Below the pieces are notes generated by a model. The model was not told the DNA's origin. It made no database searches and saw only the letters and a list, made by a program, of their open reading frames with translations. From NCBI RefSeq assembly GCF_001642475.1, contig NW_019173937.1, positions 513,189 through 577,188 of the forward strand: a DNA stretch of 64,000 nucleotides. The letters run 5' to 3'. Positions 18,401 through 28,434 of the stretch are shown piece by piece. The position numbers and the translations under genes were made by a program. The DNA comes from Fonsecaea monophora. Its lineage: Eukaryota > Ascomycota > Eurotiomycetes > Chaetothyriales > Herpotrichiellaceae. Within the stretch, counting starts at the first letter, position 1, and the number at the start of each line of letters is the position of its first letter.

Positions 18401-18707
18401 CGGCTTTGCCGTTATTCCACTCAAGGGCATTGACGTTCCTTTCCACAGCACCTTTTTACGATCTGGCGTCAAACCGTTCCGTTCTTTCTTGCTGAAGAAG
18501 ATCAACAAGACAAGCATAGACCCGGCCAAACTGGTTGGGAAATATATTCCCAATGTGACGGCGAGACCCTTTGAGATCTCCAAGGAATATTTTGAAGAGG
18601 TGTATCGACTGACCAACTCACCTCGTTTGGCGAAGATCTTGGAAGACTGGGATTCATATGAAAATGCAGGAGATTCAGGGGTGAGGCGCCTTTCTTCGGT
18701 GGCATAA
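12441..18707 (+). CDS. fas1: Fatty acid synthase subunit beta
   Basis: Single-exon gene of 2088 residues, full length for the fungal beta chain. Domains in order: the acetyl transferase (about 150-500) with nucleophile Ser281 in GHSQG; the FMN-dependent enoyl reductase (about 580-1000), with the FMN/NADPH-binding runs GRGGGHHSFED and LVAGSGFGGSEDT; and the structural and dehydratase regions (about 1200-1680), including the hot-dog segment SGDYNPIHVS. The malonyl/palmitoyl transferase follows, with Ser1833 in GHSLGEYSALAS and His in DVPFHSTFLR. It loads acetyl and malonyl units, reduces and dehydrates intermediates, and releases palmitoyl-CoA. The start MYSGGATGTHTPRS agrees with the usual beginning of Pezizomycotina beta chains. 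Having no intron in 6.3 kb is unusual next to the intron-rich genes further right. Confidence 0.98.
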   Translation: MYSGGATGTHTPRSSQNLRPLILTHGSLEYSFLIPTGLHFQASQLKDAFNASLPEPTDELAQDDEPSSSAELVARYIGFIAAEVDDDEEAAGFVEVLKVALNEFERAFMHANDVHALAATLPGITAKKNLLVQCYYAGRAAVARPIKPHDSALLRAADDEEASIFTVFGGQGNIEEYFEELREVYTTYPSFTKDLIESSAELLQTLARSPKADKFYTKGLDILSWLADKETQPDTDYLVSAPVSLPLIGLVQLAHYQVTCKVLGKTPGEVNERLNGTTGHSQGVVTAAAIATATSWESFARAARDAITMLFWIGMRSQQAYPRTSIAPSILQDSLEAGEGNPTPMLSVRDLSKKQLQEHIDATNEHLPKDRHIAISLVNSARNFVVTGAPISLHGLNLRLRKVKAPTGLDQNRIPFTERKVRFVNRFLPITAPFHSPLLSEAYKQILEDLADTKIPASRLTIPVYDTNTGEDLRAQQDKDVVPDLVRMITQDPVHWEQATVFEGASHIIDFGPGGISGLGVLTNRNKDGTGVRVILAGAMDGTNTEVGYKPELFDRDEEHAVKYATNWVKEHGPRLVKTSVGQTYVDTKMSRLLGVPPLMVAGMTPCTVPWDFVAATMNAGYHIELAGGGYYNAKSMTEALNKIEKAIPPGRGITVNLIYVNPRAMGWQIPLLAQLRADGVPIEGLTIGAGVPSIEVAQEYIDTLGIKHIAFKPGSMDAIQQVINIAKANPTFPVILQWTGGRGGGHHSFEDFHQPIIQMYGRIRKCQNIILVAGSGFGGSEDTYPYLTGTWSRKFGYPPMPFDGILFGSRMMTAKEAHTSFNAKKAIAEAEGVDDSDWEKTYKGAAGGVITVRSEMGEPIHKLATRGVKFWAEMDQKIFSLDKKKRVAELKKQREYIIKKLNDDFQKVWFGKNSAGETVDLEDMTYAEVIRRMVELMYVKHQSRWIEVTLRNLTVDFIRRVEERFTVGSGKPSLIQSYAEFENPFPVVDKVLAAYPEAETQLINAQDVQHFLLLCQRRGQKPVPFVPSLDENFEFWFKKDSLWQSEDLDAVVDQDVGRTCILQGPMAAKYSTKVDEPIKEILDGIHHDHIRGLIQDFYGGRDSAVPVIEYFGGKIITSAESVVELDGVTVIPDGSRTTYRLSTSPSATLPDADAWIQLLAGKNYSWRHAFFTADVFVQGARYQNNPIRRILAPTRGMTVEIAHPKDPYKTTIVVKEPSQSGKLVRTLDISLFGKNEILMNMWEERTAEGEPVALPFKFIYHPETGYAPIHEVMDGRNDRIKEFYYRVWFGEKDVPFDTPTTNVFDGGRATIVTQDVADFVHAVGNTGEAFVDRPGKEVFAPMDFAIVVGWKAITKPIFPRAIDGDLLKLVHLSNGFRMLPGAEPLKVGDELHTSARINAVLNQDSGKMVEVCGTITRRGQPVMEVTSQFLYRGTYEDYENTFQRKQETPMQVTLATSKDIAVLRSKEWFHLDEPDIDLLGQTLTFRLSSLVRFKNKSVFSSVETMGQVELELPTKEIIQVASVEYEAGVSHGNPVIDYLQRNGQTIDQPVNFENAIPLSGKTPLTLRAPASNETYARVSGDYNPIHVSRIFASYANLPGTITHGMYSSAAVRSLVETWAAENHIGRVRSYHVSLVGMVLPNDDLEVKLEHVGMVAGRKIIKIETTNKETGDKVLVAEAEVEQPVSSYVFTGQGSQEQGMGMDLYARSPVAKEVWDRADRHFMDNYGLSIINIVKNNPKELTIHFGGPRGKAIRQNYMAMTFESINADGSVKSEKIFKEINDNTSSYTYRSPTGLLSATQFTQPALTLMEKAAFEDMRSKGLVQRDSSFAGHSLGEYSALASIAEVMPIESLVSVVFYRGLTMQVAVERDEQGRSNYSMCAVNPSRISKTFNEQALQYVVENIAETTDWLVEIVNYNVANMQYVCAGDLRALDCLTNVLNVLKMQKIDIQALMQQMSLDDVKAHLVEIIGECRKRTEAKPQPIELERGFAVIPLKGIDVPFHSTFLRSGVKPFRSFLLKKINKTSIDPAKLVGKYIPNVTARPFEISKEYFEEVYRLTNSPRLAKILEDWDSYENAGDSGVRRLSSVA

Positions 18708-20179
18708 GCATTCCAGCATGTATCTGTGCTCCTCGAAGGGGGGCGTTATCTGCATTTGCGGAGGTGTTTCCAAAATTGGAGCGATGATAAGAAACATCAG
18801 GCGCCTGGTATAAGGGTTGAAAAGATTTGATATGGGACAGCATGGTTGAACTACAGCAGCATTAGATTTCCCTTTCTTTTTTCCGTGTACAGATAGTAGC
18901 AGGGACGACAGGTCCAATGCAACCTTTAGAGATAATGAAAGCGGCATTCATTTCTCTCAATCAATTCCAGTATTATTGTGTAAATTCTTTCACCTTCCGC
19001 TACAATTTTGCACCTATAATCGACAAGCCACAGTTGATTGAGGATTTGAATATATGTTGTGACAAATAGACCAGCAACCTGTGCCGCGTATTGTGCGAGG
19101 CACTGTGGAGGTATCTCGAATGGACCACCGACTACTTGCAGGGAGGGATTGTTTTGTGGCCTCATTCGACGAGTGATATGTCTGTTCAGACACAAGGGGT
19201 CGATGACTCGAGAATCTGAGGCTGAGATCGTGTTATCTCAGATTATGGGTTCTCATCTTCACCTGTAGAAGCGACGAGTTAAATCCTTTGAACCTGCGAC
19301 GTTGGTAGAGGAGATGGGTTCGATGAGTGGTCTGGTGATGGGCGTGTCTCAACCCCTTTCTGGATCCTTTTTGTCTGAGTATTTTAGGTTACATAAAGGC
19401 GGATGGAAGGTCTATCTCCCATTGGAGACGATTGAGGCTCTCCCGAGCATCAGTGCCGTGCCGTTGACGGGTACCTACATTACTCGTATACCTAGTGCGC
19501 AGGGTGGCCAGTGGGCGAGGAGAGGCCGCCTAGAAATGACCCTATCCGCCTGTTCTCGGTAAGCGGCAGGTCCCCCGCCTGACTACAGGTTCTTGCTAGG
19601 CTGAGCCCTGGGCAGTGGGATCCACGAAACCCTTAAGTGGGCGCCTGACATCCCTCCACAACTTTGCCATCGTGGCCCCCGAGTTCAATCACAGCTTCGA
19701 TTCGACCACACATTTCTTCTGAATCTCCCTGCTCATTCACAACGTCCGCTAATGCAGGCCGATTCCAGTCCTGGCATTTGATCCACGCCTCTTCTCCAGC
19801 ATGGCTCAACCAGATCCCCCTTCCTGGCTTCGAATTGGCTCTTTGCAATCGTTACAATCACTGCCCCGGCTGCTCAACATTGCCTGGAGGCAACACTGCG
19901 TTGTCGAATGGTAAGGCTACCATGGGAAGCCATCAAACGCGCCTGCGCCTGATCAACCGCAAAGTGGTAATGAACTTGACCCTGGCTATGGACTGTTTTC
20001 TGTTTCGCTCATTGCTTCTGCACCCTTCTCTTAAAGTCTCCGTCTCGGTGACGCGCTCATCGAAGGTATTGCGCTGTAGTAGCAAATGTCCGCGCAGGCA
20101 CTTGCGCCATGAGTTGACATCCTAACCCACTCCAGCCAGCATTTGCTCAGATCCCTCGTATGAGAGTATTCAGGCTCAG
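18708..20179. other. Intergenic, 1.5 kb
   Basis: The stretch covers the FAS1 3' flank and the upstream region of the next plus-strand gene. Open frames of up to 153 codons occur (for example 19664-20125), but none has recognisable similarity or good codon periodicity. Short TACCTA-type motifs occur near 19480. I see no RNA gene. Confidence 0.45.
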
Positions 20180-22394
20180 ATGGATATCTCATTACTCGTT
20201 CGAGCTGGTATGTCTTTTCTACCCCTTGGGGAGACGGCGTCTCTAACCTCAGCTACTAGTCATCACCGCTTTTGACGACGCTACGAAACTGGTACAGCGC
20301 ATTCGTGACCAAAGAACGAAGAACAGTGGCACGCAATTACCAGAAGACGCAACCCGAGACCTCCTGGAATCTCTTGCCCTGGGGCCTGTTATTGTCCGTG
20401 GCCACTATGAACATGATCTCAAACGATTCGGGGAGCCTTATGCCTGCGGTGACATACAAGCACGAGAACAGCTGAAAGATGTCTTGATCAATTTACAAAT
20501 GTCCCTGATCATCACCTTGAGGACAGTGTACATGGACGGGATCGAACTTGACTCTGTTGCCCTCCAGACTGCGTCAGACGATTGCCGAGTCAATGCTGGT
20601 GTTTGTCTGGGTCAACTGTCTCAGCGACTTTCGGATGCTATGAAAGCGCAGGCATTCTACCCTCAAACGTTGTCTTATTCGTCATCCTCTGGCTTGATGT
20701 CTCCTCTATCTCCATCGCTGGGCTATTCAAGCAGCCACAGCACCCACTCATCTATCGCCTTTCCAGCTCCAGGGACTCCTGACGCTTTGGCGGAGCAGCT
20801 TGGTCAGCTTCGCGTGTCGTCCTTGTCACATCATCCATCTGGAGAACGTACAATGTCGATTAGTTCTGGTGGCTCTCAAGAGAACTATCCACATTCAAAG
20901 TCCAAGACAGTTTATCGGCCAGCCGCCGCCAGATTTCATGTAAACCTACCGTCTATGGGAGTTCACAGGATTGACGAAGCCGATGACAGGAGTCTGCGAC
21001 GAAGGTCATCCCAGGCTCTGCCATCGGATGACAACATCCTCTTGATGTTCCCTGCACCCGGTGGCCAGCCTGTATTGAACCCTCCAACAAGTGCACAAGA
21101 AATTGATCGAGACTCATATATCTCGACTGGGAGAAACAGCCACACACCTTCGTTACCTGATCTCTCTCAACCACCTAGCGATCGTCAAACTCAGGGTTCT
21201 AGAGTTCGCTTTGGCCCAGATGACTATGATGACTATGCTGCCCGAGGGGATGGTAGGCAGTTCAGCAATAGTACCATTTACGATATGTACCACCCAACGA
21301 CTCCAGAAAAACAGGTTTCTACCTCTCATTCCTTGAGAGCACGATCTTCCACCCACAGCAGCTTTGGGCATGTGCAATACCTGCAAGAAAATAGCAGGCC
21401 GCCAGCGCGAGAACCGAGATCACTTGGTGTTGGAAAGAAAGTAAATCGAAAAATCCTCTCTCAACGACCATTTCGTTCTCAAACAGACATTTCAACGGTA
21501 TCGCGAGAATTGCGGTCCCGCTCGTCCGTCTCTGCACCCATTTCAATTGAGCCAGCTCGAACACCACCACCCACCGGACCTCTCCCGCAGCTCCCAATCC
21601 CATCCAATTCTCAAACCGTGGCTCCGATATCTCCTTTGCCCGCTCCTGGTCGTGCCCCTTTGGTTCATACCGTGCCTTCGTCCATTGTTCCCTTGCTCGC
21701 TCCCCTGATAAATTCCATGCCCATCATCCTTCCGTCTGATAAAAACCTCCTCGGTTTTTGCAAGGGGGCATTTCGACTTCAAGCCGGCATGGAGCGCAAG
21801 GCGTTCACCATTGCCAACCGACCTCACGGCTTGTCTGGAATGACCGCATACTGGCGCTGCGAGAAGTGCAGTTTTGAGGGACCTGTTTATCACACTGTCA
21901 ACACCTCCAATGACAAAAAGAAGAAAGGAAAGCCTGAGAGAGTCTTTGATCCTAGAATTCGTGTTTCGGATGGTGGGGGTATAAGGTATCGTTGGACGTT
22001 CCTGGCCAGATGCCATGTGTCTTTGAAGGGAATGCCACTTGTCGATACACCGTCTGGTAGGGACGGAAGTTTCGGGAGTTTCGGGTGCATCTTTTGCTGC
22101 GCGGAGGGCATGTATCGAGGATAGCTAGACTTATCAGGGGCAGGCATGTCTGGAGCGAACGGCAGTACGAAATCGGGCAAAGGGAACAATCCTGCGGCAA
22201 AGACGAGGGACGTGGCAAAGGCAACGACACCTATCTTTGGCAACGTACAAAGCTTCATGCAACATCTCGAGGGCGTCCATCGGCACCAGGGCGGTTGGCC
22301 GAACGCCGAGATGGTTGGTCGCTTCCACGTTGTGGTGGGCAGAACGGCACTGGCAGACGAAACTGACTGGGAGTTGAATTTTGTTCCACCGTGA
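20180..22394 (+). CDS. Conserved fungal protein of unknown function, Cys/His-rich C-terminus
   Basis: I do not recognise a named family. Proposed exons are 20180-20207 and 20260 onward, joined by a 52-base GT-AG intron. The N-terminal ~100 residues look helical (MDISLLVRA-VITAFDDATKLVQRI). A long Ser/Pro-rich disordered middle follows, and then a conserved-looking C-terminal domain with CEKC, then FGCIFC, then FMQHLEGVHR, which together could bind zinc. An in-frame TAG at 22122-22124 falls between the second Cys pair and the His pair. The same frame then runs on for 89 codons to TGA at 22392-22394. The tail may be joined by a 54-base intron (22112-22165, phase-keeping, which removes the TAG, giving 702 residues). 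It could also be reached by stop-codon readthrough, or lost (630 residues). The spliced model is the most likely. Confidence 0.62.
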
Positions 22395-22967
22395 ACAGGA
22401 GTGTTCCAAGTGGATGGGCCTGGTTCTCGATCTGGCCAAACAGGCTTCATATTAGAAATCGTTACACCCGACAGTCTCTCAGCCGTGTACCTCGTTCGTG
22501 GCGTTCCAGGACACTTGGAATCAGTGAAAAGTGTCTGTTTCCGATCCTATTCCTATCTTGAGAGATTTATATACTGGCTTGAATCTTTTGCCCAGCAGTC
22601 AAAGCGCAAGGCAATGCTTGGTAGATCACAGCCTCGCCATATTGGTTCTACTGCTCCGAGTCTGCCTTGTGAGGTGGCAAGGCGCATGCACGTCGCTTAT
22701 GCAAAGAGTTGGCGAATGAGCAGCAATTGTTCTAGGCACGAGGGCAGGTCTTTCCGATCTCATGTTGTTCCATCGCAACAACCAAGTCATATCCTCGACA
22801 CTCCGACATCCTTTGAATCCTTCATATCGCAACAATCGACCGGACATCTCTTTATGTACATCCAGTCTGTCTAGCGAACCAGCAGCCTGCCGTTCCCGTC
22901 CCAGGAAATATCGCTAGAGTCCGTCTTCTGCTTCAGCCGCACAGTTGTCCAACACCACTTCGGCGCC
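22395..22967. other. Intergenic: promoter of the NACHT gene
   Basis: This 573-base gap lies between two plus-strand genes. The last 100 bases are pyrimidine-rich ahead of the NACHT ATG. No coding similarity is seen. Confidence 0.4.
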
Positions 22968-25900
22968 ATGGAGGCTGTGGCCACGCTAAGTCTCGTATGC
23001 AATATCTTTCAAGTGGTAGACTCATCGGTCAAGGCAGTGGAGATATGCAGCCAGTTCTACAAGTATGGTGCGACCATTGACATTGAAAACTTGAGTTACA
23101 TCTGTGATCAGCTGTCCCAAACCTCTGCTGCTCTTGGCAAGGCTCAGACGGTCTCTCAACTGTCCAGAAGTGACACTGGGCTGGTCGAAGTTGGCAAGAA
23201 GGTCCACGATGCGGCAGAGTCTCTCGGTAAAGAGCTCAACCATCTCAAAAGTGCTCCTGGGGCAGGCCGGAGAGTCGCAGTTAAGAAAACACTGACCCCG
23301 AAATGGCGAGCTACCCGCATCGATGGGCTAAAGGGGAGGCTTGAAGGACTTGTTCAGGTTCTGAACACCAAGGTCCTTGTACATTTGAGGTCTGCCACAA
23401 GATCTAAAATCGAATGGACGCTCACCACTAATGACTCTTTCACAGCGAAAAACTGAGTGTCACCATTCGCGACAATGGAGAAATCTTGAAGAAGTTAGAC
23501 GATAGGCAAGAGAAGATCGCTCGAAGGATCGCAGAGGGTACCACGAGTGTGGAGCAGCTTGTCTCATCAATGGGCGGCCAGACAAGAGCTCACGTCACTG
23601 AGGAGCATCTTGTCACCAGAACCCGCGTTCATGCAGTCGATGAGAAACTAGACAAACTTGTGGGCATTCAACATCACAAGGCCGGATTTGACAAGTTTAT
23701 GGAAAGCCTTCATTTTCCGGAGATTAATCTGCGACAAGACACTATCAAAGATGTTCATGAGAAGACGTTCGAATGGATATTCGAGAGACGCGATGATACA
23801 CAGCAACGTTGGCACGATTTTCCCAAGTGGTTACAAAATGACCAACCGTTGTATTGGGTACTGGGTAAGCCCGGCAGTGGCAAATCCACATTCATGAACT
23901 TTCTCGTGCAAGATGGCAGGACGCTGGGTGTACTGGAATCTTCAGGCCAGTCAACGATTGTGCTATCTTTCTTCTTCTGGGAAGCCGGCGTGGAGTTGCA
24001 GAAAAGCCGCGTTGGTCTTCTACGCTCTTTAATATATCAACTCCTCGAGGCTATCGACCAGCAAAAGGCACTCCGGGTGTGGTGCGATATTGTCCAGCCT
24101 CACGTCCCAGCGCTGCCGACCATATGGACCAGTAAGCAGCTCCTTCGTCTCCTACAACTGATTGTACAGGCCGTGGATCAACGCTTCTGTTTCTTTCTTG
24201 ATGGGCTCGACGAATTCCGAGACGATGTTGACGGGACTACGGTTATCAGGGCCATACAAGATGTCTTGAAGGATCAAAACCGCACAAAGCTGTGCATCTC
24301 TAGTCGACCACAGACCAGTCTGGATGCACTATATCAAGGATGTCCGAAGATCATCATGCAGGATCTCACAGAAACAGACATCAGAAGTTATGTCGAAGAT
24401 AACCTCACCGGGAGTCCGTTGACCAGTCATCTTGGTGGTACAAGCTCAATGCAGGCGTCTCAACTTGTGGATGTGGTCGTTGTAAGGGCTGATGGTGTGT
24501 TCCTTTGGGTCACTCTTGTCGTCAAATCATTGTTACGCGGCATCAAGAACGAGGACAACTGGGAAACCTTAATGGAACGTCTTGACCAGCTGCCGTCCGA
24601 GATCTTCGACCTCTACACACACATGTGGAAAAGGATGGCAGACGATTATCCAATATACGCCAAGGAAGCTGCACTTTGTCTGAAAATCATCCGGCGTTTC
24701 GGGCAACAGAACCTCTTCCAAATGACCATCATGGCTGACGACCATCTGCGCGCCCACTTCTCCAAGTCAACAGCCACCTGGGGGATGGAACAATTTGAGA
24801 TGGAGGTGGATCACAACAAAACAGAAAAAAGAATTGCCGTGTGTTGTGCTGGGTTCCTGGAGGTGTCATACAAGCCCCCCGATCACTTTCTCGAAAAAGA
24901 ATTAGAAGTGCGGAAGACACAGCTTGACCAGAGCGCCCTGAAGCAACAGCCTCAAGCTCTTCAGCGTTTGTTGCAATACTATCGCTTGGAGATGACAACA
25001 ACCGTTGATTTCGTGCACAGGACAGCTGCCGAATTTCTGCGTACCCCTACTGGCCAAGGATTGCTGCAAGCTCGGCTGTGTACGGAAGAAGAGCTAGTTG
25101 AGCGGTATCTCAGCACAGCTCTCATCCTACATTTTCTTTCTCCGCCGGAGTCGCCCACGGTGACTGTGGACCAGAAGTGGCCCTATTATCTGTCGCAAAT
25201 GAAGTCTGATGCAGCCTCCGAATTCTTCTCGGAGCTGGAAGACGTCTTTAAGAAACTCTCCCACTGGCGTTGGTGGAATTTGGAGGACTTGGACAGAGGA
25301 CCGTTCAGCCTTTTAAGTCGCAACTCCCGCAACGACCCAGACTACATCAAGACCTTCATTAAATTCTGTCCCCCTCAGTACGTGTTGAAGAAACTTACTG
25401 AAGGAGGGCTCGCAGAAGACCGGGATTATCTCACCGAGTTACTTGAAATGTGGACTACCGTTGATCAGCATGGATATGAAGATGATCTTTCTTTCCGGAA
25501 TGCCCTACTTCTACTTCAACGTGGAGCTGACCCCAACAAGACGTGCCACTGGGATGGTGTAGTCAACCCGCCGCCCCTATGGTCAGTTGTCCTGTTGAAA
25601 CTTGCATGGAAATACCAACCCCAAAGGTTGACAGACGTTCTGACGGAGGTGCTGACGGCACTGCTGAGAGCCGGCGTTGATCCCAACGCCAGTGTTATGC
25701 GTTGTGTCGACATTTTCATGTGGCAGGAAGGCCGAGCACGAACGATTTCTTCGCCTTTGATTTTGTTCAAATGGAGCGTTTGGGATATCGTCACAAACGC
25801 CTTCAGTGTCCCTATCGATAGCATCAGCAGCCTCCTACGCAATGCAGGAGCGGTAAGCTCGGGGAAAAAACTCCTCTATTACACGCCCCGGAGGCTGTCA

Positions 25901-26128
25901 TGGTGCGTGTATCCTACGCGGACTCTGAAAGGACGTCTCAACGACTTTATCGGTTTATTCCAAGCACCCAGCGATTTCAGCTATCGTGCGAATTATTTCA
26001 GCCTGGTTAATTTCCTAGATTCAAATGAAGCTGAGCCCTGTCTCTTCGACAATGACCTGGAGGTATTCCATGCTGCCGGATGGACCGACGAAGAGCTCCG
26101 CACAACCCTGGGGCTTGAGATCCTATAG
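22968..26128 (+). CDS. NACHT-domain STAND (NLR-like) protein
   Basis: Two exons, 22968-23389 and 23446-26128, joined by a 56-base GT-AG intron, give 1034 residues. The N-terminus (1-150; MEAVATLSLVCNIFQVVDSS, then a basic coiled region) resembles the HeLo-like or NACHT-associated N-terminal domains of fungal STAND proteins. The NACHT ATPase follows. Walker A is GKPGSGKS at 281-288, the Walker B FFLDGLDEF is at 390-398, and the sensor strand is CISSRPQ. The region after it resembles the winged-helix and DUF7791-type segment of fungal NLRs. No clean repeat domain ends the protein, only two ankyrin-like turns (LLLQRGADPN, LLRAGVDPN). Such proteins oligomerise on sensing a non-self cue and trigger cell death or defence. 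The HET gene next door is convergent, with 170 bases between stop codons. Confidence 0.88.
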
Positions 26129-26298
26129 CAAGAACTTCAACATGAAACTGGTGACTCCGGCGCCATCTCCTAGGAATCCTGGCTACGTAGGTAGCAAGTA
26201 TAAGGGCATTCTATTCTATAACTTGCTACCTTCTAAACGACACAGAGCTGTTCGGGGCTTGGTCGAGTATGTTACATATCAATGACCATTCAGCCAGT

Positions 26299-28434
26299 TC
26301 AGAGCAAGACCAACGTCTCGCGCCAACGGTCCGCCATGCTCCACGCCCGGTCCGTCACGCAGAGCACCGTGCTTCGAACCACATACCCTTCCTTGCGCTC
26401 GATCATCATCGTCATGACCAGGACCTGGTTGCTGAGGCGGTGGAAACCCCTGGCGATACCGAGAAACTCGCGTGGTCCGGAGGACTGGAGCTTTCCGCCT
26501 GACGCCGCCTCGGCGGGATAACAATCGGCAAAGAGCCCCGGGGCTGATTCGACATGTCGTTGTTCGTCGAGAGACCATGCATCTCCGCTGCTGGGTTTGA
26601 TGTGCAATAACGCAACCTCGCCCGTGAAGGAGAGTGGTGGGCAGCCGCCAACCCCGGGTGAGAATGTAGGGGGGAGGCCGGGTGTGGGTTCGAGCTCCTC
26701 GATCCGCGCAAAGTCGGCTTGGAAGACGTCGAATTCGCGGAAGTAGACGGGCTCGGCGTCCCAGCTGGCCCAGGAGTAACTGGGAAACGCGTGGTTCGTG
26801 CGCTTCGCCGGCTGCAAGTGTCGCCACATGAGGGCGCCCGCGAGACAGCTCCATTGCATGGGCATGCCGTGCCAGCCGGAGATGCCGTGGCTCTCGGCGA
26901 TGGTGTTGATGCAGCCCTGGACGGCGCGGATCTTGTCGCTCTCCAGACTGAGGCGGCGGCGGTGGTACAGCCGCATGACGTTGTTGAAGAGGCTCGAGAT
27001 CCGCGGCTCCTCGAGAATCTGGCCGACTCCGGCGGGGAAGCCGAGCTCGTGGGTCTGGAAAACCCGCGTGGCCAGCCCGTTGCGGATGTGAGGACGGCAC
27101 GAGCGCAGCGACTCGCGACTGGTTGAGCGCGTGCAGCAGAAGAGCACCTCGTCGGCCGTGAAGATGAAGCATCGCGGCGACAGCCAGCCTTCCTGGAACG
27201 TCCACGCCCGAGTCCACCAGGCTGACCGTGTGATCAACTGCTTTGGGGGGAGGTGGTTTGTAGTGAATGGTATGCCCTGGAGGCGCACAGTTGGACGGTC
27301 ATCCGTACGGGTTTCAGGGCGGACACCGGGGAGTCCAGCATTCGCGTCGTCCCCGGCCGCGGCGACGATGGTGACTTTGGCGTTCATGTAGATCGTGTGC
27401 ATCCTGTCGATGAGGAAATCTTTCATGTCTTGATCGTCCTGGTCGATACAGAGAGAGTCAACCCACAGGAAGGGAATGCCTAGCCCGCAGCAGAATTCGA
27501 TCGCGTCTGAGATGGTCGGGGGGAGGTCCCGAGGGAGATCTGCACCGGGCTTCTGGTTTCCAGCGCTTGACGGGGCAATCTCTTTCAAGGATATATACTT
27601 GGGTTGAGCATCGCCCCAAACGTAGCTGAGGGTCGCATACTCTGCATTCTGCTCGGCGAGGACAATTTTCCTCTCGACAGTGTCGATCAACCAGAAATGC
27701 TTCTCTGGAGCTGCGCTGGACTTGAACTCGCGCAACAAGCACTCTTCATGGTTCTGCAAGCACGAATCGAGCCAGGACCTCAACTCAGAGTACTCGACTT
27801 GCGGAGGAACGGTTCGTCCCGCCAGCGGTGCTCGCACCCGGTCTCCCAAACACGGAACAAGGCGCTTTTGGCACGTAATCGCCATGCCCTCGTCGGGGTT
27901 TCCGAAGGCAGGTCCACCGCTGTGAACGAGAATCTCGAGCCACGTGGCGGTAGGCTCGTCGAGGTAGTCCTTCCAGGCCATCATGGGCAAGTCCTGGAGA
28001 TGTTCCATGTCGCCGCGGAAGCTTCTCAGGCTGACGATAACGTCGTCGGACGCCAGCGTGTCAGTCCCGTATCTCCAGTGGTCAATCGGCGCGGGGATCC
28101 GGTGGGAGTGCTCCTTGTATTCGAAGTGCTCGGGCTTGACCGCCTCGGGGGAGATGACTGGGGGGGTTTGATCGACGATCAGGCTGCAGAAGGGACAGTG
28201 GCTGGCACAGTCGCGGAGGTGGGAGAGGGTGCCGAGGTGGACTCCAGGACGCAGTTCTCCTACGACATCCTTTGTCGCTGGGGCGACGAGGGCATTCACA
28301 TCCAGTGCCTCGCATACTGAACAGAGAGTGCCGGGGACAAGTTGGTCGTGTCGAGCCCGGCATTTTCGTTCAGGCAGGGTATAAGGGGGAACTGGCTTAG
28401 CCTCCTGAGGGGATCTGAGGGTTGAAGATTCCAT
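26299..28434 (-). CDS. HET-domain (heterokaryon incompatibility) protein
   Basis: Single-exon gene of 711 residues. A Cys-rich N-terminal segment (about 25-90, CSVCEAL and HCPFCSL) could bind metal. The HET domain begins near residue 266 with YATLSYVWGD, continues with PFLWVDSLCIDQDD near 321-334, and extends through KVTIVAAAGDDANAGLPG to beyond 400. These are the signature blocks of PF06985, found in proteins whose activation causes death of incompatible hyphal fusions. The C-terminal part (ARSAWWTRAWTFQEG, then a Trp-rich region) is typical of the family. No repeats are present. It sits tail to tail with a NACHT protein, a pairing that fits a sensor/effector role, although HET genes are so common in these genomes that chance cannot be ruled out. 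Confidence 0.93.
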   Translation of the reverse strand: MESSTLRSPQEAKPVPPYTLPERKCRARHDQLVPGTLCSVCEALDVNALVAPATKDVVGELRPGVHLGTLSHLRDCASHCPFCSLIVDQTPPVISPEAVKPEHFEYKEHSHRIPAPIDHWRYGTDTLASDDVIVSLRSFRGDMEHLQDLPMMAWKDYLDEPTATWLEILVHSGGPAFGNPDEGMAITCQKRLVPCLGDRVRAPLAGRTVPPQVEYSELRSWLDSCLQNHEECLLREFKSSAAPEKHFWLIDTVERKIVLAEQNAEYATLSYVWGDAQPKYISLKEIAPSSAGNQKPGADLPRDLPPTISDAIEFCCGLGIPFLWVDSLCIDQDDQDMKDFLIDRMHTIYMNAKVTIVAAAGDDANAGLPGVRPETRTDDRPTVRLQGIPFTTNHLPPKQLITRSAWWTRAWTFQEGWLSPRCFIFTADEVLFCCTRSTSRESLRSCRPHIRNGLATRVFQTHELGFPAGVGQILEEPRISSLFNNVMRLYHRRRLSLESDKIRAVQGCINTIAESHGISGWHGMPMQWSCLAGALMWRHLQPAKRTNHAFPSYSWASWDAEPVYFREFDVFQADFARIEELEPTPGLPPTFSPGVGGCPPLSFTGEVALLHIKPSSGDAWSLDEQRHVESAPGLFADCYPAEAASGGKLQSSGPREFLGIARGFHRLSNQVLVMTMMIERKEGYVVRSTVLCVTDRAWSMADRWRETLVLL

